Shown: positions 31,482 through 40,059 of the stretch, piece after piece
Numbering within the stretch: the first letter of the stretch is position 1
How the letters are laid out: each line of letters opens with the position of its first letter
NCBI GenBank assembly: GCA_035703895.1
Contig: DASSXJ010000154.1
Location: 1-61,835 of the forward strand
Direction of reading: 5' to 3'
DNA: 61,835 nt
Source: a bacterium
GTDB lineage: Bacteria > Sysuimicrobiota > Sysuimicrobiia > Sysuimicrobiales > Segetimicrobiaceae
Made by a program: the position numbers and the translations under genes
The notes under the pieces: model-generated
Told to the model about the DNA's origin: nothing
Seen by the model: only the letters and a program-made list of their open reading frames with translations
Databases searched by the model: none

Positions 31482-32531
31482 ATGCGAACAACGTTACGGG
31501 ATGTGGCGCGCCGCGCCGGCGTTTCACTGGCGACCGTCTCCTACGTCCTGAACCGCGGTCCTCGGCCGGTGGGCGCAGAGCGCCGCGAGCGGGTGCTCGC
31601 GGCGGTACGGGAATTAGATTACCTGCCTCCCCCTCGTGAGAGGAAACGGTCGCGCCCGCGCACGATCGGTGTCATCGTTCCCGATGCCTCCCACCCCTTT
31701 TTCGCCGGCGCCATCCAGGGGATCGACCATGTGGTGTCTCCGGATGGCCATCTCCTGTTTGTCGCGTCGAGCCTCGAGGATCCCGCGCGTGAGCGGCACC
31801 TGGTGCACGCGTTCCTGCGTAGTCGAGTAGACGGTTTGATCCTGACCCCGTGCTGCGAAGAGTCGCCGTACGTCGAGCACATGGTCCAGCGTGGGGTGCC
31901 GGTCGTGATCATGGATCGAGGCGGCGCATCGCCTTCCCTCACCCACGTGACGATCAACAACTACAGGAGCGCTTTCCAGGCCGTTCGCCTGCTCTGGGAA
32001 AGCGGGCATAACCGGATCGCGCTCGTGAACGGGCCCGACCAGATCGACACCTACCGCGAGCGCCTCCGCGGATACACCGACGCGCTGGCGTTTGCCGGTC
32101 TTCCATTCGAGCCTGAGCTCGTGTGCCGAGGTCCGCAGACGTTCGACCACGGCCTCCAGGCCACCCGGACGCTGCTGGGGCTGGCTGAGTCTCCAAGCGC
32201 GATCTTCAGCAGCAGCGTCCCGCTGACGTCAGGGGTCCTATCGGGGCTGCGCGAGCGCCGGCTTCGAGTGCCGGCCGACATCGCCCTGGTCGGGTTTGGC
32301 GATCCGATCTGGGCGTCGCTCGTGACGCCCCCCCTGACGGTCATCGAGCAGCCGACGGTGCTCCTCGGCGAGGCGGCGGCGCGCCTCTTGGTGGCCAGTA
32401 TCGGCAGAGAGCCGTCTGCGACGGGCCAACGCGTGGTCCTCGAGACGCGACTGATATTGCGGGAGTCCCACTGGCGGGTGGCCCAACCGGCGGCTGGAGT
32501 GACGGTCGGGGCGGAGATGTCCGCCGAATAG
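31482..32531 (+). CDS. LacI family transcriptional regulator
   Basis: Repressor of 349 residues. The N-terminal LacI HTH is textbook: TLRDVARRAGVSLATVSYVLNRGPRPV, with the hinge helix region around YLPPPRERKRSRPRTIGVIVPD. The sugar-binding core runs to about residue 330 (HPFFAGAIQGID, GVPVVIMDRGG, SGHNRIALVNGP, DIALVGFGDPIWASLVTPPLTVIEQP). ATG 31482 gives the HTH its normal position. It is directly upstream of the transporter and enolase genes, so it probably controls them and itself, with a sugar acid or oligosaccharide as effector. The last 20 residues are unlike the family core. Confidence 0.92.
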   Translation: MRTTLRDVARRAGVSLATVSYVLNRGPRPVGAERRERVLAAVRELDYLPPPRERKRSRPRTIGVIVPDASHPFFAGAIQGIDHVVSPDGHLLFVASSLEDPARERHLVHAFLRSRVDGLILTPCCEESPYVEHMVQRGVPVVIMDRGGASPSLTHVTINNYRSAFQAVRLLWESGHNRIALVNGPDQIDTYRERLRGYTDALAFAGLPFEPELVCRGPQTFDHGLQATRTLLGLAESPSAIFSSSVPLTSGVLSGLRERRLRVPADIALVGFGDPIWASLVTPPLTVIEQPTVLLGEAAARLLVASIGREPSATGQRVVLETRLILRESHWRVAQPAAGVTVGAEMSAE

Positions 32532-32588
32532 CGCGGAGCGGAGTTGCTCGGAGAGTCGAGTCGTCAGATAAAAGGGGAGGGGTTGCGC

Positions 32589-34520
32589 ATGACTACAGGG
32601 ATCGACCGCCGGGAGTTTCTTCGAGTGGCTGCCCTCGGCGCGGCTGGAGCAGTATCCGCCGTGTACTTTCCCACGCGCGGCGCGCGTGGGGCGCTTGCCG
32701 CCATGCCCGAAAAATACACAGAGGCGCCGCTGCTGGCCGGCCTGGTGAAACAGGGGAAGCTGCCGCCGCTGGCCCAGCGGCTCCCGGCCGCGGACGACAT
32801 TCTCGTCGTCAAGCCGATCGAGGAGATCGGTCAGTACGGCGGCACCTGGCGGCTCGTGTGGAAAGGGCCTGCCGATTTCCACGCCTACGGCCGGGAGAAC
32901 TACGAGCCCGTCCTCCGCTGGCCCCGCGACCCCAAAGATCCAATCCAGCCCGGACTGGCCAAACGCTGGCAGTTCAGCGACGACGGGAAGACGCTGACGC
33001 TGTTCTTTCGAAAAGGGCTCAAGTGGTCCGACGGGAAGCCGTGGACGGTCGACGACATCCTCTTCTGGTGGCAGGATATCGAGACCAACAAGGAACTGAC
33101 GGCGGCGCCGCACGCGGAATGGGTCGTCGACGGCAAGCCGATGACGCTGGAAAAAGTAGACGACTCCACGATCCGGCTCAAATTCGCCGGCCCGAACGGC
33201 CTGGTGCTCCAGATGCTTGCGTTCCACGGCAACCAGTGGCCCCTCAATTTCGAGCGGTTCGGCTTCTTTGCCCCGGCCCATTACCTCAGGCAGTTCCACC
33301 CGAAATACAACAAGGACATCAAGGACTACAAGCTCTTCAACGAGAAGGCGGACGATCTCAACCAGGAGCGCCCGGCGATGACGCCGTGGCCCGTCTCGCA
33401 GTACCGGCCCGGGGACGCCAAACTGGTCGCCACCCGCAACCCCTACTATTGGAAGGTGGATCCGCAGGGGCAGCAGCTCCCGTACATCGACCGGCTCGAG
33501 CTCACGCTGGTCGAGAATAACGAAGCGGCGGCCACGCTGGCGCTCTCCTGCCAGATCGACATGCAGTACCGCAGCATGGACCTGAAGAAGTTTCCGCTCT
33601 TCGTGCAGAAGTCCGGCGAGTGCGGCTACCGGGTCTACAAGTGGCGATCGGCGCAGGGCAGCGCGGTGCTGTTCTGGCCGAATCAGAGCTACGGCGGCGA
33701 CCCCGTGCTCCGGAAGATTTTCCAGGACAAGAACTTTCGGATCGCGCTCTCGCTGGCGCTCGACCGCAAGAAGATCAACGCAGTCTCGTATCTGTATCAA
33801 GGGATCATCAACGCTCCGTCGGTCGTGCCCGACTCGGCGTACTTCGTCCCCGAAGTCGCCAAGACGTATCAGGACTACAATCCGAAGTCGGCGGGCGAGT
33901 ATCTGGACAAGGCGGGCCTCAAGCTGAGCCCGGACGGCAAGACACGCCTCAGGCCGGACGGGAAGTCGCTGGAGGTCACGATCGAAACGCAGCTGCAGGG
34001 CGCGGACCTCGACGCGGTCCAGCTGGCCGCTGCGGATTGGAACGCGGTAGGGGTGAAGGCCGTCGTCAAGACGATGTCCCGCGACCTCTACTGGCCGCGG
34101 GCGACCGGCAACGAAGTCCAGATCGCCACCTGGTTTGGCGATCGGGGAATCGAGCCGTTCGTCGACCCCATCTACATCTTCCCGTTCGACGAGCGCTCCT
34201 GGATGGCGCCCGCGTTCGGGACGTACTACAAGACCAACGGCCAGAAGGGCGAGAAACCCGTCGGGTCGCTGGCCGAGATGCAGAAGATGTACGACCAATT
34301 CAAGGTGACGGTCGACCGGGCCAAGCAGGTCGCGATCGGCAAGCGGCTCGTCCAGATGGCGGTCGAAGAGTGTATGGCGATCAACACGGTGGGCGCCACC
34401 CCCGTCCCGTTGATTGTGAAGAACAACTTCAAGAACGTTCCGATACAATACATGCAGGACTGGATCATCATGTCGCCGGGGAACCTCGACACGATCCAGT
34501 TCTTCTTCAAGAAGTCCTAG
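32589..34520 (+). CDS. Large peptide-type ABC substrate-binding protein (SBP_bac_5), Tat signal
   Basis: Receptor of 643 residues, longer than the usual 500-550. The N-terminus has a twin-arginine motif (DRREFLRVAALGAAGAVSAVYF). Family motifs include LAKRWQFSDDGKTLTLFFRKGLKWSDGKPWTVDDILFWW-type sequence near 140-180, YKWRSAQGSAVLFWPNQSYGG near 355, and RIALSLALDRKKINAV near 395. A GGGGAGGGG site lies upstream of ATG 32589; in-frame codons from 32544 lack one. Long relatives of this kind in Thermotoga and proteobacteria bind oligosaccharides, which suits the LacI and enolase-superfamily neighbours. Confidence 0.88.
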   Translation: MTTGIDRREFLRVAALGAAGAVSAVYFPTRGARGALAAMPEKYTEAPLLAGLVKQGKLPPLAQRLPAADDILVVKPIEEIGQYGGTWRLVWKGPADFHAYGRENYEPVLRWPRDPKDPIQPGLAKRWQFSDDGKTLTLFFRKGLKWSDGKPWTVDDILFWWQDIETNKELTAAPHAEWVVDGKPMTLEKVDDSTIRLKFAGPNGLVLQMLAFHGNQWPLNFERFGFFAPAHYLRQFHPKYNKDIKDYKLFNEKADDLNQERPAMTPWPVSQYRPGDAKLVATRNPYYWKVDPQGQQLPYIDRLELTLVENNEAAATLALSCQIDMQYRSMDLKKFPLFVQKSGECGYRVYKWRSAQGSAVLFWPNQSYGGDPVLRKIFQDKNFRIALSLALDRKKINAVSYLYQGIINAPSVVPDSAYFVPEVAKTYQDYNPKSAGEYLDKAGLKLSPDGKTRLRPDGKSLEVTIETQLQGADLDAVQLAAADWNAVGVKAVVKTMSRDLYWPRATGNEVQIATWFGDRGIEPFVDPIYIFPFDERSWMAPAFGTYYKTNGQKGEKPVGSLAEMQKMYDQFKVTVDRAKQVAIGKRLVQMAVEECMAINTVGATPVPLIVKNNFKNVPIQYMQDWIIMSPGNLDTIQFFFKKS

Positions 34521-34554
34521 TGGGCACGCGCACGACCGTACACGGGGGGTCCGC

Positions 34555-35538
34555 ATGATCGCGTTCATCATCCGGCGCCTCTTGGCGATGATTCCCACAC
34601 TATTCTTCGTGTCGATCGCCACCTTCATCATCATTCAGTTGCCTCCGGGTGACTTCTTGACGTCCCTGCAGGCGCTCGCCGCGAGTTCGGGCTCCGGCGC
34701 CGACAAGGCCGCGATGGACAACCTGCGCCACCAGTACGGGTTGGATCAGCCGAAGTGGGTACGGTACGTCAAGTGGGTCTCGGGCTTCCCCCGCGGCGAC
34801 TTCGGCTACTCGTTCGAGTGGAAACGCCCGGTGCGCGAGTTGATCGCGGACCGGCTCGGGCTGACGATCCTGCTGTCGGTCCTGTCGCTGGTGCTCATGT
34901 GGATCGTCGCGGTGCCCGTCGGGATCTACTCCGCCACGCACCAGTACTCGGGCACGGATAACACGCTGACGGCGCTTGCGTTTCTGGGGCTCTCGGTGCC
35001 CGATTTTCTCCTCGGGCTGGTGTACGTGTTCATCGGGCTCTTCGTCTTCGGCGCGTCGGTGACCGGCCTGTTCTCGCAGCGGTTCGCCGACGCGCCCTGG
35101 TCGGCCGGCAAGGTGCTCGACCTCTCGAACCACCTGTTCTGGCCCGCGCTCATCCTCGCCGTGGCCGGCATGACCCAGCTGATCCGGATTCTGAGGGGGA
35201 GCATGCTCGAGGTGGTCGGGCAGCAGTTCGTCAGGACCGCCCGGGCGAAGGGGTTGAGCGAGCAGGTGGTCATCCACAAGCACGCCGTCCGGGTGGCAAT
35301 CAACCCCCTCGTCAGCGTGATGGGGATGCAGCTTCCGCAGTTGATCTCGGGGGCGACGATCCTCGGCATCGTGCTCTCGCTGCCGACCACCGGCCCGATG
35401 TTCATCCGCGCGCTGACCAGCCAGGACATGTATCTGGCGGGGACATTCCTCCTCTTTCTCGCGCTGATGTTGATGGTCGGGAACTTGCTCGCCGACGTCG
35501 CGCTCGCCGCGATCGACCCAAGGATTCGCTATCAATGA
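34555..35538 (+). CDS. Peptide-type ABC transporter permease, DppB-like (oligosaccharide-type)
   Basis: Permease of 327 residues. It begins FIIRRLLAMIPTLFFVSIATFIIIQLPPGD, with the less common LPPGD ending seen in oligosaccharide-type members instead of APGGP. Then come YGLDQPKWVRYVKWVSGFPRGDFGYSF, the coupling loop RTARAKGLSEQVVIHKHAVRVAINP and a divergent GATILGIVLSLPTTGPMFIRAL in place of the ETVFxxPGxG motif. A GGGGGGT site precedes ATG 34555. The stop overlaps the next start as ATGA. Confidence 0.9.
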   Translation: MIAFIIRRLLAMIPTLFFVSIATFIIIQLPPGDFLTSLQALAASSGSGADKAAMDNLRHQYGLDQPKWVRYVKWVSGFPRGDFGYSFEWKRPVRELIADRLGLTILLSVLSLVLMWIVAVPVGIYSATHQYSGTDNTLTALAFLGLSVPDFLLGLVYVFIGLFVFGASVTGLFSQRFADAPWSAGKVLDLSNHLFWPALILAVAGMTQLIRILRGSMLEVVGQQFVRTARAKGLSEQVVIHKHAVRVAINPLVSVMGMQLPQLISGATILGIVLSLPTTGPMFIRALTSQDMYLAGTFLLFLALMLMVGNLLADVALAAIDPRIRYQ

Positions 35539-36680
35539 GCGTGTTCGAGAAGCCGGCCGCCGCGGTCGCCGGCGAGATTCCCGCCGTGACGGCGGCGGCC
35601 CCCGCGGCGGGCCGGATAGGGATGACCCGCCGGCAGCTGATCTGGCGGCGCTTCATCCGGAGCCGCGCCGCCGTCATGGGCGGGCTTGTCGTCGTCGGAT
35701 TTTACATCGTCGCGCTGTTCGCGAACTTCCTCGCGCCGTACGGGGTCGACCAGCGGTTTATCGAGTACCTGTACGCGCCGCCCCAGGGCCTCCATCTTGA
35801 CCTGCGGAGGGGTCTCTACGTCTACGGGGTGCAGCAGACGGTGAACCCGGACACCTTGCTCACCACGTATGCCATCGACCGAAGCCGCCGCGTCTCCCTC
35901 CGCTTCTTCGTGCGGGGGGACTCCTATCCGGTGCTCGGCCTCTTCACGTCCGATCTCCACTTGTTCGGTGTGGGTGATGCGGGGAGCGGCGCGTTCTTCC
36001 TGGGGACCGACCGGCAGGGGCGCGACATGCTGTCCCGCATCCTGATCGGAAGCCAGATGTCGCTCACGATCGGCCTCGTCGGGGTGTTCCTCAGCCTCAT
36101 CATCGGCTCGGTGCTGGGTGTCGTCTCGGGCTACTACGGGGGGCGGGTGGACGAGGTCGTCCAGCGGCTGATCGAAGTCATCCGCTCGTTCCCGGCGATC
36201 CCGCTCTGGATGGCGCTTACGGCGGCGCTCCCGCAGCACTGGCCGCCCGAACGCGTCTACTTTGCGATCACCGTGATCCTCTCCGTGATCGGGTGGACGT
36301 GGCTGGCGCGTCAGCTGCGCGGCAAGGTGCTTGCGCTTCGAGAAGAGGAGTTCGTCACCGCCGCGCGGGTCATGGGGGCGCACGACGGCCGGATCATCTT
36401 CAAGCATCTCCTGCCGCAGGTCTTCGGGCATATCGTCGTGATCGCGACCCTGGCGATGCCGGGAATGATCCTGGCGGAGACCGCGCTCTCGTTCCTCAAT
36501 CTCGGCCTGCGGCCGCCGCTGACGAGTTGGGGGGTCCTGCTCCAAGAGGCGCAAAACCTCGAGAGCCTGCGCAATTATCCGTGGTTGCTGATTCCCGCGG
36601 GGTTCATCTCGGTGGTGGTGCTTGCGTTCAACTTCTTCGGCGACGGTCTCCGCGACGCCGCCGACCCCTACTCGGCCTGA
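35535..36680 (+). CDS. Peptide-type ABC transporter permease, DppC-like, with long periplasmic insertion
   Basis: Permease of 381 residues, about 85-90 longer than the other DppC-like proteins here. The extra sequence lies between the first helix (MGGLVVVGFYIVALFANFLAPYG) and FFLGTDRQGRDMLSRILIGSQ near residue 157. It is a soluble, aromatic-rich periplasmic loop that could contact the large binding protein. The coupling loop TAARVMGAHDGRIIFKHLLPQVFG, LSFLNLGLRPPLTSWGVLL and GDGLRDAADP are standard. No ATPase genes follow; the enolase-superfamily gene starts 36 bases later. Confidence 0.9.
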   Translation: MSVFEKPAAAVAGEIPAVTAAAPAAGRIGMTRRQLIWRRFIRSRAAVMGGLVVVGFYIVALFANFLAPYGVDQRFIEYLYAPPQGLHLDLRRGLYVYGVQQTVNPDTLLTTYAIDRSRRVSLRFFVRGDSYPVLGLFTSDLHLFGVGDAGSGAFFLGTDRQGRDMLSRILIGSQMSLTIGLVGVFLSLIIGSVLGVVSGYYGGRVDEVVQRLIEVIRSFPAIPLWMALTAALPQHWPPERVYFAITVILSVIGWTWLARQLRGKVLALREEEFVTAARVMGAHDGRIIFKHLLPQVFGHIVVIATLAMPGMILAETALSFLNLGLRPPLTSWGVLLQEAQNLESLRNYPWLLIPAGFISVVVLAFNFFGDGLRDAADPYSA

Positions 36681-36716
36681 TCGCTACCGCACCGATACGC
36701 ACGGCGGAGGGCTCGG

Positions 36717-37841
36717 ATGCGCATTGCCGAGGTGAAGCTCATCGCCTTTCGGTACCCGTCGCGGGTGGTGCGCGATGCCGAGGGCCACGGGCATCCCGGA
36801 CCGGTCCACGAGGCGATCCAGACCCTCACGGTGATCACGACCGATGACGCCGTGGAGGGGTATTCGTTCGGGGGGAGCGAGCCGCTGATCCGGGTGGCGG
36901 CCGGATGGCTCGCCGGCGAGGATCCGTTCGACCGGGAACGGATCTGGCAGATGCTTCGCCGGCACCAGCGGTTGCACGGCGACGTGCTGACCGACCGGAA
37001 CCTCGCGATCATCGACAACGCCTTGTGGGACTTGACGGGTCGGGCTCTCGACCTCCCAGTGTGCAAGCTGCTGGGCCGGTATCGGGACACCGTGCCGGCC
37101 TACGGGAGCACGATGTGCGGGGACGATCTCCCCGGAGGCCTGAGCTCCCCCGAGGCATACGCGGATTTTGCCGCGGCCCTCGTGTCGGAGGGGTATCCGG
37201 CCATCAAGCTGCACACGTGGATGCCGCCATTGGGACCGGACCCCAAGCGCGACGTCGCCGCGTGTCGGGCGGTGCGCGAACGGGTCGGGCCCAACGTCCG
37301 CCTCATGCTGGATTGCTATCACGATTACAGCCGGACCGACGCCCTGTACATCGGCCGGGCCCTGGAAGAGCTCGACTTCTACTGGCTCGAGGAGCCGATG
37401 AGCGAGCACAGCATGAGCTCGTACGTCTGGCTGGCGAAGGAGCTGCGCATCCCGATCGTCGGGCCGGAAACCGCCGAGGGCAAGATGTTCACCAGGGCGG
37501 AATGGATCCTGCAAGGCGCCGCCGATATCAGCCGGTACTCCGCGAACGTGGCCGGGATCACCGCGATGATGAAGGCGGTCCACCTGTGCGAGTCGTTCGG
37601 GATCCAACTGGAGGTGCACGGTGGTGGCCCGGCCAACCTGCAGGCGCTGGGCGCGATGGGGATTCCGGGCGAGTACTACGAGCGGGGGTTGCTGCACCCA
37701 TTCTTCGACTATCGCGAGGCCGCCCCATGGTTCAGCGACCTCATCGATCCGATGGACGCCCAGGGCCGTGTGCACATCTCGCAAAAGCCGGGGCTCGGCA
37801 CGGAGATCGACTGGGACTTCATCGAGCGGTATAAGGTGTAA
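36717..37841 (+). CDS. Enolase-superfamily dehydratase/racemase (mandelate racemase type)
   Basis: Protein of 374 residues with an N-terminal capping domain and barrel. The expected catalytic lysine is K164 in IKLHTW, so the second position of the K-x-K motif is His166 (KLH), an uncommon variant. Metal ligands are in LMLDCYHDY, WLEEPMSEHSM and VGPETAEG; the second base may be His in LEVHGGGP near 301. GGAGGG lies seven bases before ATG 36717. As last gene of the LacI-regulated operon it probably dehydrates or epimerises an imported sugar acid. Substrate is open: the variant motif prevents a safe transfer from mandelate racemase, galactonate or fuconate dehydratases. The 3' end overlaps the convergent MFS gene by 23 bases. 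Confidence 0.85.
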   Translation: MRIAEVKLIAFRYPSRVVRDAEGHGHPGPVHEAIQTLTVITTDDAVEGYSFGGSEPLIRVAAGWLAGEDPFDRERIWQMLRRHQRLHGDVLTDRNLAIIDNALWDLTGRALDLPVCKLLGRYRDTVPAYGSTMCGDDLPGGLSSPEAYADFAAALVSEGYPAIKLHTWMPPLGPDPKRDVAACRAVRERVGPNVRLMLDCYHDYSRTDALYIGRALEELDFYWLEEPMSEHSMSSYVWLAKELRIPIVGPETAEGKMFTRAEWILQGAADISRYSANVAGITAMMKAVHLCESFGIQLEVHGGGPANLQALGAMGIPGEYYERGLLHPFFDYREAAPWFSDLIDPMDAQGRVHISQKPGLGTEIDWDFIERYKV

Positions 37842-39045
37842 GCCAGACCACGAGGCCGGCGATAGCGACGGCGGACCCGAGCAGCCAAAAGACAGGTTCG
37901 TACCCGCCGAGCCAGACCCACAGCAGAGAGGCGCCGACGGGACCCACGGCGCGGGCGCCGTTGGCCCACAGCCCGATGGCGCCGTTGACGCTGCCGTAGT
38001 AGCGCCGTCCGAAGACTTCCGCAACCGCCGTCGCGCGCGCTAGTGTCGACATGCCGTTGGCAGCGCCGAGGAGGACGATCACCGGGATCACGCTGGGGAG
38101 GCGTGCCACCATGGCGAGCAGTGCCATCCCCGCTCCCTGCGCGAGGAAGATCGATGCGGTCGCCGTGCCGGCGCCGAGCCACGAGGCAATCGGGACAAAG
38201 AGCAGGCGCCCCGGCAACTGCATCGCCCCCATCCACCCGACGGCGGCCGCTGCGTAGGTGGGTGAGTATCCTTGCGAAGTTAAGTAGGGGATCGCGTGCA
38301 CGCTGACCGTGGCCGCGACGAATGTGCTGGCGGCAAACGCCACTGCGAGGATCCAGAAGATCGCGGTGCGGAGCGCCGCGCTGAGGGGCATCCCTCCCAC
38401 CGCGGCGGTGGGGAGATCGTCCTTTGACGGTGGGGTGGCGGGGGCGGGCCGGAGCGCGAGGGCATGGATCGGGATGGTGGTGGCCGCGAGGAACGCCGCC
38501 AACACCGCCACGGTCGTGCGCCAGCCGAACCGCTCGAGCAGATGCGCGGTGATCGGCAGGAAGATCGTGCTGGCCAGGCCGCCGGCGAGCGTGAGGACCA
38601 GCAGGGCGCGGTCGCGCCGGTACGGGAACCACTGCACGATGGCGGCGAAGGCGGGCTCATACAGCACCGTGGCCATCGCGAGCCCCATGCCGCCCCAGAC
38701 GATGTAGAGTTCGCCCAAGGTCTGGATCCGTGACCACGCCAGGAGGAGGACTGCGGCGAGGCAGGACCCCGCCGTCATCAGGGCGCGCGGACCATACCGA
38801 TCGAGCCATCGCCCCACGGGTATCGCCGCCAGGGCCGAGGCGGCCAGGGCCGTGGAGAAGGCACCGGTGACCGCCGCTCGAGACGCGCCGAGATCGCGCT
38901 CGACGGCCTGGAGGACGACCGGGAAGCTGTAATAGGCGATCCCCCACGAGATGATCTCCGTGACGGACAGGGCAGCGACGACCACCCAGCCATATGCGGG
39001 ATCCCTCTCGGGAGTCCGCGGACTCTCCAGCGTCGTCTCCCTCAA
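37819..39045 (-). CDS. MFS transporter (OxlT/monocarboxylate-like)
   Basis: Twelve-helix major facilitator of about 408 residues. The first helix is YGWVVVAALSVTEIISWGIAYYSFPVV; the loop 2-3 signature is represented by GRWLDRYGPRALM; FGWRTTVAVLAAFLAA and GYSPTYAAAAVGWMGAMQLPGRLLF lie further on. Such transporters often carry organic anions. The start is uncertain: no ATG or GTG occurs near the expected N-terminus, so TTG 39045 is proposed, without a good ribosome-binding site. The gene is divergent from the third DppB-like permease, only 55 bases apart under this start. It converges on the enolase-superfamily gene and may carry a related acid. Confidence 0.82.
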   Translation of the reverse strand: MRETTLESPRTPERDPAYGWVVVAALSVTEIISWGIAYYSFPVVLQAVERDLGASRAAVTGAFSTALAASALAAIPVGRWLDRYGPRALMTAGSCLAAVLLLAWSRIQTLGELYIVWGGMGLAMATVLYEPAFAAIVQWFPYRRDRALLVLTLAGGLASTIFLPITAHLLERFGWRTTVAVLAAFLAATTIPIHALALRPAPATPPSKDDLPTAAVGGMPLSAALRTAIFWILAVAFAASTFVAATVSVHAIPYLTSQGYSPTYAAAAVGWMGAMQLPGRLLFVPIASWLGAGTATASIFLAQGAGMALLAMVARLPSVIPVIVLLGAANGMSTLARATAVAEVFGRRYYGSVNGAIGLWANGARAVGPVGASLLWVWLGGYEPVFWLLGSAVAIAGLVVWLTPYTAR

Positions 39046-39100
39046 CGCCAGAATCTTCTGCGGAGCGTCCGCGTGTCCTGCGCCTCGGGACGACGCGGGA

Positions 39101-40054
39101 ATGCGGACGTCGGGATGGAATCTGGTGGAGGTGCTCTCGTTTCTCGCGCGGCGGGTGCTGGGAATGATCCCGATCGTTTTCGGAGCGAGCCTCATCGTCT
39201 TTATCGTGGGACATCTCGCTCCCGGCGACCCTGTGCAAATCCTCTTCGGAGATATCAGCGATCCGATCATCGAAGCGCGGGCCCGCGCGAGTCTCGGTTT
39301 GGATAAGCCGCTGGCCGTGCAGTACCTGCGGTTCCTGGACCGTCTGGCTCATCTCGACCTCGGAACCTCCTACGCCTACCCGGGGATGCGGATCGGCAGG
39401 ATGATCGGCGCGGCGCTGCCGGTCAGCCTGGAGCTGGCAATCATGGCGGTCCTCGTGGCGGTGGCGGTGGGAGTGCCGTTGGGAGCCGTGGCCGCGCTCC
39501 GGCGGCATTCGCTGCTGGATCGTGCGGTGCGGTTCATCACGGTGCTCGGGATCGCGGTGCCGTTCTTTGTGATCGCGGTGATCCTCGTGCTCGTGTTTTC
39601 GCTGAGGCTGCGCTGGCTGCCGGTATCGGGGTGGGGCACGCCTAGGGACCTCGTGCTCCCGATCGTGATTCAGATGCTGCGCCCCATGGCCTACCTCGCC
39701 AGGATCACACGGTTGTCGTTGTTGCAGGTGCTGGGGGAGGATTACATTCGCACTGCCCGGGCCAAGGGACTCCCCACCCGCCTCGTCACCTTCCGGCACG
39801 CGCTGCGCAACGCGGCGGTCACCATTCTCACGACGGCCGGTCTCACCCTCAGCCTCGCGTTCACGGGGGCGTTTGTCACGGAGACGATCTTCGGCATCCC
39901 GGGGATGGGCCGGGCGACGGTGACGGCGATCTTTCAGCGCGACTACCCGATGATCCAGGCCGTGGTCCTTGTGTACACGGGGCTCATCCTGACCCTCAAC
40001 TTGATGATGGACTTGGCGTATGCGGTGGTCGATCCGCGGATACGCTACGCCTAG
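39101..40054 (+). CDS. Peptide-type ABC transporter permease, DppB-like
   Basis: Permease of 317 residues. It shows FLARRVLGMIPIVFGASLIVFIVGHLAPGDP, LGLDKPLAVQYLRFLDRLAHLDLGTSY, the coupling loop RTARAKGLPTRLVTFRHALRNAAV and FVTETIFGIPGMGRATV. ATG 39101 adds about ten residues before the first helix; GTG 39125 and 39131 are alternatives. The matching binding-protein gene is not upstream, as it is in the other three sets; the nearest one is on the opposite strand at 41873-43474. Confidence 0.91.
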   Translation: MRTSGWNLVEVLSFLARRVLGMIPIVFGASLIVFIVGHLAPGDPVQILFGDISDPIIEARARASLGLDKPLAVQYLRFLDRLAHLDLGTSYAYPGMRIGRMIGAALPVSLELAIMAVLVAVAVGVPLGAVAALRRHSLLDRAVRFITVLGIAVPFFVIAVILVLVFSLRLRWLPVSGWGTPRDLVLPIVIQMLRPMAYLARITRLSLLQVLGEDYIRTARAKGLPTRLVTFRHALRNAAVTILTTAGLTLSLAFTGAFVTETIFGIPGMGRATVTAIFQRDYPMIQAVVLVYTGLILTLNLMMDLAYAVVDPRIRYA

Positions 40055-40059
40055 CTCCG

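Noticed and set aside
32238-34634. Very long open frame on the minus strand opposite the large binding-protein gene
   Set aside because: It is a GC-driven antisense frame: Arg/Asp/His-rich composition, no recognisable domain, and it lies wholly against well-supported genes. The same holds for long minus-strand frames at 46310-48382 and 58296-60395.
39012-39025. Perfect 14-bp palindrome GAGTCCGCGGACTC between the divergent MFS and permease genes, as an operator
   Set aside because: With the proposed TTG start it lies inside the first codons of the MFS gene, and GC-rich palindromes of this kind arise easily; it would deserve a new look only if the true start is further downstream.
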